A stretch of DNA of 64,000 nucleotides, taken from positions 496,001-560,000 of the forward strand of contig NZ_JACGUT010000084.1 in NCBI RefSeq assembly GCF_014076845.1, written 5' to 3'. Numbering within the stretch: position 1 is the first letter of the stretch; the number at the start of each line of letters is the position of its first letter. A model generated the notes under the pieces. The model had not been told where the DNA came from, did not search any database, and saw nothing but the letters and a program-made list of their open reading frames with translations. The translations under genes were made by a program, and so were the position numbers. This DNA is from Colwellia sp. MB3u-41. Its GTDB lineage: Bacteria > Pseudomonadota > Gammaproteobacteria > Enterobacterales > Alteromonadaceae. Below are positions 46,152 through 55,114 of the stretch, in pieces.

Positions 46152-47594
46152 TTAAGGTGTAAAAGTACCGACACCTAAATCGTCAATGTTATTGACACTA
46201 GTTGTGTGGTGACTGTTAGCTAGAATGTCTTGTGGAGAGTGTGCAATACGTAACCCCATTTCACTTTCTTGACGAACCAATTCACCACGTAATGAGTTAG
46301 CGTAAACATCAGTGATATTTACATCGACAAATTGTCCTATTACGGTATGTGGAGCAAGAAAGTTCACTGTGCGGTTATTTTCTGTTTTACCCCTTAACTC
46401 CATTGGATTTTTCTTTGAAGGGCCTTCAACTAAAATACGTTGTTCTGTATTAAGCATTTGGCGAGCAATACGAAGCGCTTGATGGGTAATTTGGTCTTGA
46501 AGAATTTGTAAACGCTCTTTTTTAGTGATATCAGAAATATCATCAATCATATCTGCTGCTGGAGTACCTGGGCGCGCGCTATAAATAAAGCTAAAGCTTA
46601 AATCGAAATCAACCGCTTTAATAAGATCCATTGTTGCTTGGAAATCTGCATCAGTTTCGCCAGGGAAGCCAATAATGAAATCTGAGCTCATACAAATATC
46701 CGGGCGTACTTTCTTAAGTTTTCGAATTTGAGATTTATACTCTAAGGCGGTATGGCCACGCTTCATTTGCGTTAAAATGCGATCGGAACCACTTTGAACT
46801 GGCAAATGTAAGTGGCTGACTAACTCAGGGACGTCTTTGTAGACCTCAATAATATCATCAGTAAATTCAATAGGGTGTGAAGTTGTATAACGCACTCTGT
46901 CAATGCCGTCAACAGTAGCAACCAAACGCAATAACTCAGAAAAACGACAAATTTCATCATCATGAGTAATACCACGATAGCCGTTGACATTTTGCCCTAA
47001 TAAATTAACTTCACGGACACCTTGTGCAGCAAGTTGGGCTATTTCATATAACACATCGTCAAGTGGACGACTCACTTCTTCACCACGGGTGTAAGGCACA
47101 ACACAGAACGTACAGTATTTACTACAGCCTTCCATTATGGATACAAAAGCGCTTGCGCCATCAGCTTTAGGCTCAGGTAGGCGATCAAACTTTTCAATTT
47201 CAGGAAAGCTTACATCAACAACGGGATTATGATCTCCGGTAACTTGTTGGATCATTTCTGGCAAGCGATGCAAGGTTTGTGGTCCAAAAACCATATCAAC
47301 GTAAGGTGCTCGTTGACGAATTGCTTCACCTTCTTGTGAAGCCACGCAGCCACCAACGCCAATCAATAGACCCGGTTTATTGTCTTTTAGGTGTTTCCAT
47401 CGGCCTAGCTGATGAAATACTTTTTCTTGCGCTTTTTCGCGTATAGAACAAGTGTTTAACAAGATGACATCAGCATCTTCAGCTTCGTCGGCTAATACAA
47501 AACCATGTGTTGAGTCTAATAATTCAGCCATTTTCTGCGAGTCATACTCGTTCATTTGGCAACCCCAAGTTTTGATGTATAGCTTTTTACTCAT
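46152..47594 (-). CDS. miaB: tRNA-2-methylthio-N6-dimethylallyladenosine synthase
   Basis: 480-residue radical-SAM methylthiotransferase that converts i6A37 to ms2i6A37 in tRNAs reading UNN codons. The auxiliary cluster cysteines are in [28 protein letters not shown] and [12 protein letters not shown]. The radical-SAM triad is [18 protein letters not shown] at about residue 160, and a TRAM domain follows (about residues 380-440, ending [10 protein letters not shown]). I place the start at ATG 47594 (protein [12 protein letters not shown]), with GGAAAG at a good distance and exact correspondence with E. coli; ATG 47639 would add 15 residues. It is the first gene of the operon and is divergent from ubiF, as in E. 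coli. Confidence 0.97.
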   Translation of the reverse strand: MSKKLYIKTWGCQMNEYDSQKMAELLDSTHGFVLADEAEDADVILLNTCSIREKAQEKVFHQLGRWKHLKDNKPGLLIGVGGCVASQEGEAIRQRAPYVDMVFGPQTLHRLPEMIQQVTGDHNPVVDVSFPEIEKFDRLPEPKADGASAFVSIMEGCSKYCTFCVVPYTRGEEVSRPLDDVLYEIAQLAAQGVREVNLLGQNVNGYRGITHDDEICRFSELLRLVATVDGIDRVRYTTSHPIEFTDDIIEVYKDVPELVSHLHLPVQSGSDRILTQMKRGHTALEYKSQIRKLKKVRPDICMSSDFIIGFPGETDADFQATMDLIKAVDFDLSFSFIYSARPGTPAADMIDDISDITKKERLQILQDQITHQALRIARQMLNTEQRILVEGPSKKNPMELRGKTENNRTVNFLAPHTVIGQFVDVNITDVYANSLRGELVRQESEMGLRIAHSPQDILANSHHTTSVNNIDDLGVGTFTP

Positions 47595-47844
47595 TAACTT
47601 TCCACTCATTAAATATTTAAAGTCTAAAGAAGCTAACATGAAACGTATAGCTTCTGTGTTAGTTCAATTTAAGGATGCGTATTTTACTCCTTCTTGACGC
47701 TTGACGCCAGTACCCGATTAAACTTTAAGTAAAGCAATGTAAGCCTTATCAATTATTTGCTGTCACTAATAATAATATTCGTATAAGTGTTATAGGTTAG
47801 TTAGAATAACGACGAAAATCATTAAATAATTAAGTGTAAATTTT

Positions 47845-49056
47845 ATGAATCATTTTGATTGTGTAGTTGTTGGTGGTGGTATGGTTGGAGCGGCTAGCGC
47901 GTTGTCATTAGCAAATTTGGGGCTAACTGTTGCTCTTGTCGAGCAGCATCAACCTTATTGTTTTGACAAAACCCAAGCATTAGATTTACGGGTTTCAGCC
48001 ATCTCACTTGCCTCTGAACATTTGTTAACACAGTTGGGAGCATGGCCGCAATTACAGCAGTGGAGGTTGTGTCCTTATAAACGATTAGGGGTTTGGGAGC
48101 ATCAAGCCAGTTATACTGAATTTAATGCCGATGATATTGAACAATCCCACTTAGGTCATATTATTGAAAATCGTTTAGTTCAACTTGCGTTGTGGCAACA
48201 AATTAAAAACCATTCTCAGGTTACTTTATTTTCGCCAGCCAATTTGGAGAGCTTTACTCAGTCTACAAATGAGATAGCGATAACTTTAGCCGATAACTCA
48301 GCTGTAACTGAGCAAGGAAAAACTCAAAAAATCACGGCAAAACTATTGATTGCTGCTGATGGCGCTAATTCGCACGTTAGAAAATTAGCTAATATTGGTA
48401 TAACAGGCTGGGACTATCAGCAATCAGCGATGTTAATCAATATTGAGACACAAACCCCGCAGCAAGATATTACTTGGCAGCAGTTTTTTGAGACAGGTCC
48501 TTTAGCCTTGCTCCCTTTACCCGGGAAAAGTGAGTTAGGCGGTTATGCTTCTTTAGTTTGGTATCAAGGTAAAGATGAGATGAAACGTTTATCTTCATTA
48601 TCGTGTGAACAACTGCAAGTCGAGATTTTAGAAACTTTTCCTCAACGACTAGGAAAAATAAAGGTCATTGATAAAGGGGCATTTCCTTTAACGCGTAGAC
48701 ATGCAAATACTTATCAAAAAAACAGAGTTCTATTATTAGGTGATGCAGCACACACCATTAATCCAATGGCAGGACAAGGCGTGAATTTAGGCTTTAAAGA
48801 CGTAAAGGCATTACAAACAGTAATTGCTAGTGCTATTGGTAATAATGAATGTTGGCATGAGCCTAGTGTTTTGTCACGCTATGAAACAAAGCGGCGCAAA
48901 GACAATTTATTGATGATGTCTACCATGGATTCATTATATGTAGCTTTTAGTCACCCGTCGCCTGCTGTGAAAATCTTTCGTAATATAGGGCTTGCTATGG
49001 CTAATAAGATACCTTTTTTAAAAAAGAAGGCATTAGCCTATGCTTGTGGTGTATAA
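47845..49056 (+). CDS. ubiF: FAD-dependent ubiquinone-biosynthesis hydroxylase UbiF
   Basis: 403-residue flavoprotein mono-oxygenase of the UbiF/UbiH/UbiI family. The dinucleotide-binding loop is VVVGGGMVGAASALSLANLG at the N-terminus, the second FAD motif is LLIAADGANSHVRKLANIG (about residue 172), and the third is VLLLGDAAHTINPMAGQGVN (about residue 303). UbiF hydroxylates C6 of the ring in ubiquinone synthesis. Family members are hard to tell apart, but the gene is adjacent to and divergent from miaB, and next to a Met-Leu-Gln tRNA cluster, exactly as ubiF is in E. coli. Near-neighbour alternatives such as UbiH or UbiM cannot be excluded by sequence alone. Confidence 0.85.
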   Translation: MNHFDCVVVGGGMVGAASALSLANLGLTVALVEQHQPYCFDKTQALDLRVSAISLASEHLLTQLGAWPQLQQWRLCPYKRLGVWEHQASYTEFNADDIEQSHLGHIIENRLVQLALWQQIKNHSQVTLFSPANLESFTQSTNEIAITLADNSAVTEQGKTQKITAKLLIAADGANSHVRKLANIGITGWDYQQSAMLINIETQTPQQDITWQQFFETGPLALLPLPGKSELGGYASLVWYQGKDEMKRLSSLSCEQLQVEILETFPQRLGKIKVIDKGAFPLTRRHANTYQKNRVLLLGDAAHTINPMAGQGVNLGFKDVKALQTVIASAIGNNECWHEPSVLSRYETKRRKDNLLMMSTMDSLYVAFSHPSPAVKIFRNIGLAMANKIPFLKKKALAYACGV

Positions 49057-49157
49057 GTTGAAGTGACAATCAATCTTAAAAGGAATTTTTCAATGCAGTA
49101 AGACATTAAATCTTAAGATAATATGTCTTGGGTGTTTAAGGTAATATTTAAAAAGAA

Positions 49158-49232
49158 TGGCAGGGGTAAGAGGATTTGAACCTCTGAATGACTGGATCAA
49201 AACCAGCTGCCTTACCGCTTGGCTATACCCCT
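49158..49232 (-). tRNA. tRNA-Gln(TTG), copy 1
   Basis: 75 nt on the minus strand. It has a 7-bp acceptor stem AGGGGTA/TACCCCT, an encoded CCA end, the loop TTTTGAT with anticodon TTG, and a T-arm containing GTTCAAATC. Last tRNA of the cluster in transcription order. Confidence 0.97.
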
Positions 49233-49284
49233 GTAATGTCAATTATTTTCTAACAACTACCATGATGATATGTGTTAGTTAGAA

Positions 49285-49369
<85 letters not shown>

Positions 49370-49500
49370 ATTGCTTGTAATACTACTAAGCGTTAATAGC
49401 CTTGTAGACACTTCAAATAATTATTATGTCACTCAGTAATGTTTACTATTTTTTTAATAAAGACTAATTACGTTTTAAAAAGAAATAATAAACAAAAAAG

Positions 49501-49575
49501 TGGCAGGGGTAAGAGGATTTGAACCTCTGAATGACTGGATCAAAACCAGCTGCCTTACCGCTTGGCTATACCCCT
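49501..49575 (-). tRNA. tRNA-Gln(TTG), copy 2
   Basis: Identical in its 75-nt body to copies 1 and 3. It sits 177 bp from copy 3 with similar flanks, indicating that this unit was duplicated. Confidence 0.97.
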
Positions 49576-49677
49576 GTAGGTATTCTAAATAACGTGTAAA
49601 TACGACACTTATTATGTTTAATATTAATTTTAATAAAGACTGATTGAGTTTTAAAAAAGGAATGTTAAACAAGAAAG

Positions 49678-49752
49678 TGGCAGGGGTAAGAGGATTTGAA
49701 CCTCTGAATGACTGGATCAAAACCAGCTGCCTTACCGCTTGGCTATACCCCT
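49678..49752 (-). tRNA. tRNA-Gln(TTG), copy 3
   Basis: 75 nt with anticodon TTG and an encoded CCA. It lies 52 nt from tRNA-Leu copy 2, the same spacing as Gln copy 1 to Leu copy 1. Confidence 0.97.
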
Positions 49753-49804
49753 GCAATGTTACTTACTTCCTAACAAATATCATGGTGATAAATGTTAGTT
49801 AGAA

Positions 49805-49889
<85 letters not shown>

Positions 49890-49917
49890 ATTTCTTCTAT
49901 CACTACTAAGAGTTAAA

Positions 49918-49994
49918 TGGTGGCTACACCGGGATTTGAACCTGGGACCCCATCATTATGAGTGATGTGCTCTAACCAGCTGAGCTATGTAGCC
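49918..49994 (-). tRNA. tRNA-Met(CAT), elongator
   Basis: 77 nt on the minus strand with acceptor stem GGCTACA/TGTAGCC, encoded CCA, and anticodon loop CTCATAA giving CAT. The body matches the elongator type of E. coli (metT/metU) rather than initiator tRNA. First gene of the cluster. Confidence 0.95.
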
Positions 49995-50025
49995 TTTCCG
50001 TATTGCCTCTCAGCAAGTGGCGCGT

Positions 50026-50054
50026 ATTATGCAAATCTGCTTAGGCTACGTCAA
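50026..50054 (-). promoter_or_regulatory. Promoter of the tRNA operon
   Basis: Minus strand: TTGACG (50049-50054), a 17-bp spacer and CATAAT (50026-50031), directly followed by the GC-rich discriminator ACGCGCC. That is the usual form of a strong, stringently controlled stable-RNA promoter. The start would be about 25 nt before tRNA-Met. Confidence 0.82.
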
Positions 50055-50148
50055 CCGTTTTTTTATAAAAAAGGGTAATTTTTTTCTGTTTGCTTGTTTA
50101 GTCTACAAATTGGGTGTTTAATATTCTAGGAAAGCACAGTCTCTTTAA

Positions 50149-50180
50149 AATAAAAGCAAGAACGGTATGTTCTTGCTTTA
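50149..50180 (-). terminator. Terminator of the DUF3718 protein gene
   Basis: AAAGCAAGAAC and GTTCTTGCTTT form a perfect 11-bp stem around a 5-nt loop (50153-50179), with a TTTTATTTT tract on the minus strand. It is 31 nt beyond the stop codon. Confidence 0.8.
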
Positions 50181-50210
50181 TGGTAAAGAACCGTAGATAT
50201 CAAATTATGA

Positions 50211-50558
50211 TTAATTTACGCGATCTTTCGCTTCTTCTTCTAAATGTTTTGAGTATTTTCCAATTTCGGCAATATGTTCAGCAACCTTTTTCGCAGGGAC
50301 TTTACCTATTAAGAACTCTCCGGTTTCCAAAGCGTTGTTTGATGCTGCAAAAACTAATAAATTTTGTCCATTACATTCAATGTTTTTAAAAAGAGTGCGA
50401 ATTTTCAATTTATTTTGTTTCATGAATGAGCGTAAGCGGTTTTTATCATTTGCTGCAATGTATTCGCAAATACGAAGAGACATGTTGTCTGCCTTAGTAA
50501 CAGGTGCAAAAGTTACTGAAGCTGCAATCAAACTAGCGACTAGAAGTGTTTTTTTCAT
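50211..50558 (-). CDS. DUF3718 family exported protein
   Basis: 115-residue protein with a signal peptide (TLLVASLIAASVTFAPVTKA, cleavage near residue 23). The body matches DUF3718: SLRICEYIAANDKNRLRSFM, then FKNIECNGQNLLVFAASNNA (about residues 57-76). Two cysteines may form a disulphide. Known from marine gammaproteobacteria, function unknown. It lies on the minus strand after the tRNA cluster promoter region and has its own terminator. A short AAAGGCAAACC ribosome-binding region precedes the ATG. Confidence 0.8.
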   Translation of the reverse strand: MKKTLLVASLIAASVTFAPVTKADNMSLRICEYIAANDKNRLRSFMKQNKLKIRTLFKNIECNGQNLLVFAASNNALETGEFLIGKVPAKKVAEHIAEIGKYSKHLEEEAKDRVN

Positions 50559-50793
50559 GGTTTGCCTTTATATTTATTTTTATTGTCGAGGTTTGTGATC
50601 TGATAGGCGTACGTTTTTCTTATATCAGACAGTTTAAAACGTAATTGTGGTATATTTTAGAGATAAAACAAGATTTTTTTTTGCGTTTTTTGAATTGATT
50701 AGCCTTTTGTTTTTATTATGTTTTATTTATGTTTTTTATTTGTTAATGGATTCTCTGGATTTAATGCTTGCTATTACTTGCTTTTAAAAAACA

Positions 50794-50815
50794 AAAAAGG
50801 AGCCGAAGCTCCTTT
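50794..50815 (-). terminator. Terminator of the rplY-pth-ychF operon
   Basis: GGAGC, a TTCG tetraloop on the minus strand, and GCTCC, followed by a T run (A run at 50793-50798 on the plus strand), 23 nt after the ychF stop codon. The stretch 50599-50793 shows no gene. Confidence 0.9.
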
Positions 50816-50837
50816 ATAGTTATGTTAACTTATACGA

Positions 50838-51929
50838 TTAAACATTGAATCTGAAGTGAACTACGTCACCATCTTTAACGCGGTACTCTTTTCCTTCTAG
50901 ACGCCATTTACCGGACTCTTTAGCACCTGATTCGCCATTGAACTCGATAAAGTGATCGTAGGCAATAACTTCTGCGCGAATAAAGCCTTTTTCAAAGTCG
51001 GTATGAATAACGCCAGCAGCTTGTGGAGCCGTAGCATTTTGCTTTACTGTCCATGCACGTACTTCTTTTACACCTGCTGTAAAATAGGTTTGTAAGTGAA
51101 GCAAAGAATAACCAGCATTAATAACACGATTAAGCCCAGGTTCTTCTAGTCCAAGGTCAGCCATAAATTCAACACGGTCTTCATCATCCATTTCAGACAA
51201 TTCGCTTTCAATTTCAGCGCAAACAGCAACAACGATTGCACCTTCGGCATCGGCTATTGCTTGCACTTTATCTAGGTAAGGGTTATTTTCAAAACCATCA
51301 TCATTAACATTAGCAATATACATAGTCGGCTTAAGTGTTAAAAAGTTTAAGTAGTCGACAGCTGCTTTTTCTTCTTTAGATAAGGTTAAAGAACGTATCA
51401 TATGACCTTCTTCAACATGCTTTAATATCTTCTCTAATACTGGCATTTCAAATTTAGCATCTGCATCACCTCCTTTAGCTTTTTTTGCTAAACGAAAAAT
51501 TGCACGTTCTGCTGTGTCCATATCAGACAAAGCCAGCTCGGTATTGATCACCTCTATATCATCACTAGGGCTGACCTTATTGGCAACATGAATGATATTG
51601 TCATTATCAAAACAACGCACTACGTGACCAATTGCATCGGTTTCACGAATGTTAGCAAGGAACTTATTACCTAAACCTTCACCTTTAGAAGCGCCAGCGA
51701 CTAAACCCGCAATATCAACAAATTCCATGGTGGTTGCTAGAACGCGCTCTGGGTTTACAATTTTGGCTAAAGCATCTAAACGAGGATCTGGTACTGGAAC
51801 GACACCTGTATTAGGTTCAATAGTACAAAATGGAAAGTTAGCCGCCTCAATACCTGCTTTTGTTAATGCATTGAAAAGTGTTGATTTACCAACGTTGGGC
51901 AAGCCAACAATACCGCATTTGAATCCCAT
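50838..51929 (-). CDS. ychF: Obg-like ATPase YchF
   Basis: 363-residue P-loop protein of the YchF/OLA1 family that binds ribosomes and prefers ATP. The G1 loop is [15 protein letters not shown] at the N-terminus, switch I is [17 protein letters not shown]3 is [19 protein letters not shown], and the altered G4 is NVND in [14 protein letters not shown] (instead of NKxD). The TGS domain is at the C-terminus ([20 protein letters not shown]). It is the last gene of the rplY-pth-ychF unit; pth-ychF adjacency is shared with many gammaproteobacteria. Length is the usual 363. Identity is secure. Confidence 0.97.
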   Translation of the reverse strand: MGFKCGIVGLPNVGKSTLFNALTKAGIEAANFPFCTIEPNTGVVPVPDPRLDALAKIVNPERVLATTMEFVDIAGLVAGASKGEGLGNKFLANIRETDAIGHVVRCFDNDNIIHVANKVSPSDDIEVINTELALSDMDTAERAIFRLAKKAKGGDADAKFEMPVLEKILKHVEEGHMIRSLTLSKEEKAAVDYLNFLTLKPTMYIANVNDDGFENNPYLDKVQAIADAEGAIVVAVCAEIESELSEMDDEDRVEFMADLGLEEPGLNRVINAGYSLLHLQTYFTAGVKEVRAWTVKQNATAPQAAGVIHTDFEKGFIRAEVIAYDHFIEFNGESGAKESGKWRLEGKEYRVKDGDVVHFRFNV

Positions 51930-51972
51930 GATAATACCTTAATTGTTTTGCAAAATTTTTTTGAAGTTTAAG

Positions 51973-52557
51973 TTATAGCGGTTTGAATGAATGCAAACGG
52001 TTTTGAGCTTTCTTCAAATCGTCTGTTTGCCAAATATCGATACATCGGCTTGCCTCATCAATCGCTTGATCTATTTTGTCTTGGTCAATAGCTGGTGCTT
52101 TGCCAAGTACATGTCCGGTAACGCGATCTCTATGACCTGGGTGGCCAATACCAATGCGTAACCGATAAAATTCTTTGTTATTCGCCATGCTAGATATAAT
52201 ATCACGCAAGCCGTTATGTCCACCGTGCCCACCACCTTTTTTAATTTTACAGACTCCTGGTTCCATGTCTAACTCATCATGAGCAACAAGGATGTTTTCT
52301 AAGGGAATACGGAAAAAATTAGCAAGGGGAGCTACAGACTGACCACTTCTATTCATAAACGTTGTTGGAACAAGTAAATGAACAACTTCGTTACCTATTA
52401 GGCCTTTGCCATAAAGTCCGAAATATTTTTTTTCTGGTCTAAGGGAAATGTTGTAGCGAGAAGCGAGTTCTTCGACGAACCAAACTCCGGCATTGTGGCG
52501 GGTTTTTGTATATTCGGGGCCTGGATTACCCAGGCCCACAACTAGTTGAATAGTCAT
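51973..52557 (-). CDS. pth: Peptidyl-tRNA hydrolase
   Basis: 194-residue enzyme that recycles peptidyl-tRNA. The catalytic signature is [19 protein letters not shown], with Asn and His in the expected places (N10 and H20), Asn in TTFMNRSG, and the Asp in [13 protein letters not shown] (about residue 93). [13 protein letters not shown] at about residue 108 is also typical. It lies between rplY and ychF, 19 nt after rplY. Length is standard. Confidence 0.97.
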   Translation of the reverse strand: MTIQLVVGLGNPGPEYTKTRHNAGVWFVEELASRYNISLRPEKKYFGLYGKGLIGNEVVHLLVPTTFMNRSGQSVAPLANFFRIPLENILVAHDELDMEPGVCKIKKGGGHGGHNGLRDIISSMANNKEFYRLRIGIGHPGHRDRVTGHVLGKAPAIDQDKIDQAIDEASRCIDIWQTDDLKKAQNRLHSFKPL

Positions 52558-52576
52558 TTAAGTATAAACTTAATGA

Positions 52577-53188
52577 TTATTCAGTAGCTTCTTCTGCTTC
52601 TGTTTCTTCACTTACGCCTTTCGGGGCATTTAATGAAACAACAGCTTGATCATGATCTTCGCCTTTTGCTAATTCGTCAGATGTTACGCCTTTAGGCAAT
52701 GTAACGTCTGATAAATGCAATGTTTGCCCAAGTTCTAAACCAGCAACATCAATTTCGATGAACTCTGGAATGTTAGCAGGTAAACAGCTAATTGCAATTT
52801 CATTAATCTGGTGAGCAATTTTGCCACCTTTTTTCTCTGCTTCTTCTTCGTTAAGGAAGTGAATAGGAGCGTTAACGTGAACTGCATGAGTTGCATCAAT
52901 GCGTAGGAAATCTAAATGCATTACAAGTTGCTTGAACGGGTGACGTTGCATATCTTTTAAAAGACACTCAACTGGCTTGCCGTCAATGTTTACCGTTAAA
53001 ACGTGAGAGTAAAATGCTTCTTCTTGTTGTGCACGGTAAACATTTTTGTGCTCTAACGTTAAAGAAACAGGCTCTTGGCCTTCACCGTATAAAATTGCAG
53101 GAACTTTGTTTGCATGACGTAGGCGGCGGCTCGCACCTTTCCCTAGGTCAGTACGAACTTCAGCTTCTAAAGTAAATAAATCAGTCAT
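52577..53188 (-). CDS. rplY: Ribosomal protein L25, long CTC form
   Basis: 203-residue protein that binds 5S rRNA. The first part is an L25 domain ([20 protein letters not shown]) and the second is a TL5/CTC-type domain ([20 protein letters not shown]), followed by an acidic tail ending [11 protein letters not shown]. coli L25 has only the first domain (94 residues), so this is the long form found in many other bacteria. First gene of the rplY-pth-ychF operon, with its promoter about 110 nt upstream and a strong hairpin in the leader. Identity is secure. Confidence 0.95.
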   Translation of the reverse strand: MTDLFTLEAEVRTDLGKGASRRLRHANKVPAILYGEGQEPVSLTLEHKNVYRAQQEEAFYSHVLTVNIDGKPVECLLKDMQRHPFKQLVMHLDFLRIDATHAVHVNAPIHFLNEEEAEKKGGKIAHQINEIAISCLPANIPEFIEIDVAGLELGQTLHLSDVTLPKGVTSDELAKGEDHDQAVVSLNAPKGVSEETEAEEATE

Positions 53189-53220
53189 TTTTTAATACCT
53201 AATATTAAATAGTTAGTTGA

Positions 53221-53245
53221 GTTGTTTTTTGCGACCAAAAACAAC
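53221..53245 (-). promoter_or_regulatory. Hairpin in the rplY leader
   Basis: GTTGTTTTT and AAAAACAAC form a perfect 9-bp stem around a 7-nt loop, 32 nt before the rplY start codon. It could be an autoregulatory or attenuation-like structure; the role is inferred. Confidence 0.4.
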
Positions 53246-53302
53246 CGTGAACCTTTATAAAATAGCCATCGAATTTAATCTAATCGCTATAAAAGGCGCG
53301 GC

Positions 53303-53332
53303 ATAATAACACCTCAACTTAAACAGATCCAA
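53303..53332 (-). promoter_or_regulatory. Promoter of rplY
   Basis: Minus strand: TTGGAT (53327-53332), an 18-bp spacer, and TATTAT (53303-53308), then GCCGCGCC as a GC-rich discriminator, as expected for a ribosomal-protein promoter under stringent control. The rest of 53333-53538 holds no clear element. Confidence 0.6.
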
Positions 53333-53538
53333 CGTTAATATTATTATAAGTGATTAATTATTCCTGTCTGTTGTCGATATCATTGCGCTAAATGACGGTT
53401 ATAAATATTTTTATATTGAAAGTTGGGTATTATACCCGTTACCATTAAAAGTCCACTCTGAAAACTGAATCTTGATTAATAACGGCTATATATGTGCCTA
53501 ATACTCAGTAATGTATAATGCTTATAAGAGAATTAACT

Positions 53539-54660
53539 ATGACAATTACATCTTTTTATCCGACTCCTCGTACTTTAATGGGTCCTGGACCTAGTGATGT
53601 TTCACCGCGCGTTTTATCTGCCTTAGGTCGCCCAACAATTGGTCATTTGGATCCTGAGTTTGTTCAGATGATGGACGAAATTAAAGTTTTACTTCAGTAT
53701 GCTTTCCAAACAAAAAATGAATTAACGATGGCTGTTTCAGCGCCAGGCTCTGCTGGTATGGAAACTTGTTTTGTAAACTTAGTTGAGCCAGGCGAAAAAG
53801 TCATTGTGTGTGTGAATGGCGTTTTTGGTTCTCGCATGGTTGAAAATGTCGAACGATTAGGCGCTATAGCCATTGTTATTAATGATGAATGGGGGACTCC
53901 TGTTTGTGTTGAAAAAGTAAAACAAGCTTTTAAAGATAATGCTGAGGTTAAATTTCTAGCGTTTGTTCATGCTGAAACATCTACCGGTGTGTTATCTGAC
54001 GCAAAAACATTATGTGAAATAGCGCGGGAAAACTCAGCATTATCGATAGTGGATGCGGTGACTTCGTTAGGTGGTGTTGAGCTTAGAGTTGATGACTGGG
54101 GTATTGATGCTGTTTACTCAGGTAGCCAGAAGTGTTTATCGTGTGTACCTGGCATATCGCCCATTAGCTTTAGTGCAAAAGCGGTCGAAAAATTAACAAG
54201 TAGAAAATCTAAAGTCCCTAGTTGGTTTTTAGATTTATCTTTGGTTATGGGGTATTGGGGCGGTTCGGGTAAGCGTAGTTATCATCATACTGCCCCCGTT
54301 AATTCTTTATATGCTTTACATGAATCTTTGGTGATGTTGCAAAACGAAGGATTAGAGAATGCTTGGGAACGCCATGATAAACAGCATCAGAAATTAAAGC
54401 AGGGATTAACGAAATTAGGTATTAAGTTTGTGGTTGAAGAACCGTACCGCTTGCCACAATTAAATACGGTATTGATCCCCCAAGGTGTTGATGATGCCCT
54501 TGTTCGTCAAACGTTACTAAACGACTATAATTTAGAAATTGGCGCTGGTCTTGGCGGCTTTGCGGGTAAAGCATGGCGAATTGGTTTGATGGGGTATGCG
54601 GCTCGAACTGAAAACGTAACGCTTTGCTTAGCGGCGTTAGCTGATATTTTAGATAAATAA
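53539..54660 (+). CDS. Class V PLP-dependent aminotransferase (alanine/serine-glyoxylate type)
   Basis: 373-residue pyridoxal-phosphate enzyme. It opens with FYPTPRTLMGPGPSDVSPRV, typical of alanine- or serine-glyoxylate aminotransferases. The PLP region is VDAVTSLGGVELRVDDWGID (about residues 173-192), and the Schiff-base lysine is in YSGSQKCLSCVPG (about residue 200). It would transfer an amino group between alanine or serine and glyoxylate, or act on a related pair. ATG 53539 has an AAGAG ribosome-binding site at 7 nt; ATG 53518 would add seven residues with no family counterpart. It is monocistronic and divergent from rplY. Substrate preference cannot be decided from sequence. Confidence 0.88.
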   Translation: MTITSFYPTPRTLMGPGPSDVSPRVLSALGRPTIGHLDPEFVQMMDEIKVLLQYAFQTKNELTMAVSAPGSAGMETCFVNLVEPGEKVIVCVNGVFGSRMVENVERLGAIAIVINDEWGTPVCVEKVKQAFKDNAEVKFLAFVHAETSTGVLSDAKTLCEIARENSALSIVDAVTSLGGVELRVDDWGIDAVYSGSQKCLSCVPGISPISFSAKAVEKLTSRKSKVPSWFLDLSLVMGYWGGSGKRSYHHTAPVNSLYALHESLVMLQNEGLENAWERHDKQHQKLKQGLTKLGIKFVVEEPYRLPQLNTVLIPQGVDDALVRQTLLNDYNLEIGAGLGGFAGKAWRIGLMGYAARTENVTLCLAALADILDK

Positions 54661-54883
54661 TAAGGAAACATCCATTACACAATGTAAAAGAGCGGCATTA
54701 GTTCCAAAGCATGATGAATACGCTTTTATTGACAAAATCTCCGTAGCTAATGGTTTTCTCTGCTTAGCTTTAAGGCTTAAACCTTTAGTTTATGCTTGTG
54801 AAGCTGCTACAGTTCTAACTCGTGATATAGATAGAAGGTCCGCTGACGAAGATTTTTTTGATGCAAATGCAAAGTGTAAGTAG
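54653..54883 (+). other. Coding-like open stretch without a start codon, possible gene remnant
   Basis: One plus-strand frame stays open for about 76 codons. It encodes ITQCKRAALVPKHDEYAFID, then KISVANGFLCLALRLKPLVY, then ACEAATVLTRDIDRRSADED, ending in TAG at 54881-54883. Codon use looks protein-like, but no ATG or GTG start is present and no ribosome-binding site is clear. It overlaps the end of the aminotransferase gene by a few bases. I do not recognise a family. It could be a decayed or truncated gene, or chance. Confidence 0.35.
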
Positions 54884-54926
54884 TAAAGATAATAATTAAA
54901 GTTAATTATAAAACAATAGGTATATT

Positions 54927-55112
54927 ATGTTTAAAAAACTTAATCAAATAAAATGGATGGAGGTAGGAGCAGCTTTTGTTTTTTTATGCCTTGTTAATAT
55001 ATTGTCCTCGTATTATATACGTGGAGTAATAGATATATCTATTGTAGATATTATTATGTTTACCGTAATCGCCATATTGATTTCATTAATAAAAAAAAAA
55101 GGTAAAGGTTGA
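54927..55112 (+). CDS. Small two-span membrane protein, unknown
   Basis: 61-residue protein beginning MFKKLNQIKWMEVG. It has two hydrophobic spans (AAFVFLCLVNILSSYYI and IVDIIMFTVIAILISLI) and a lysine-rich end encoded by an A run of 10-11 bases. Its stop TGA lies 2 nt before the ATG of the next gene. AATAGGT upstream may be its ribosome-binding site. The A run is a candidate slippage site. No family recognised. Confidence 0.55.
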   Translation: MFKKLNQIKWMEVGAAFVFLCLVNILSSYYIRGVIDISIVDIIMFTVIAILISLIKKKGKG

Positions 55113-55114
55113 TA

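Noticed and set aside
49100-49129. Inverted repeat AAGACAT/ATGTCTT between ubiF and the tRNA cluster
   Set aside because: The stem is only 7 bp with a long loop and no T run follows on either strand, so calling it a terminator is not justified.
49475-49756. 93-codon minus-strand open frame across the tRNA cluster
   Set aside because: It reads through two tRNA-Gln genes and repeats the same segment, so it is an artefact of the tRNA duplication.
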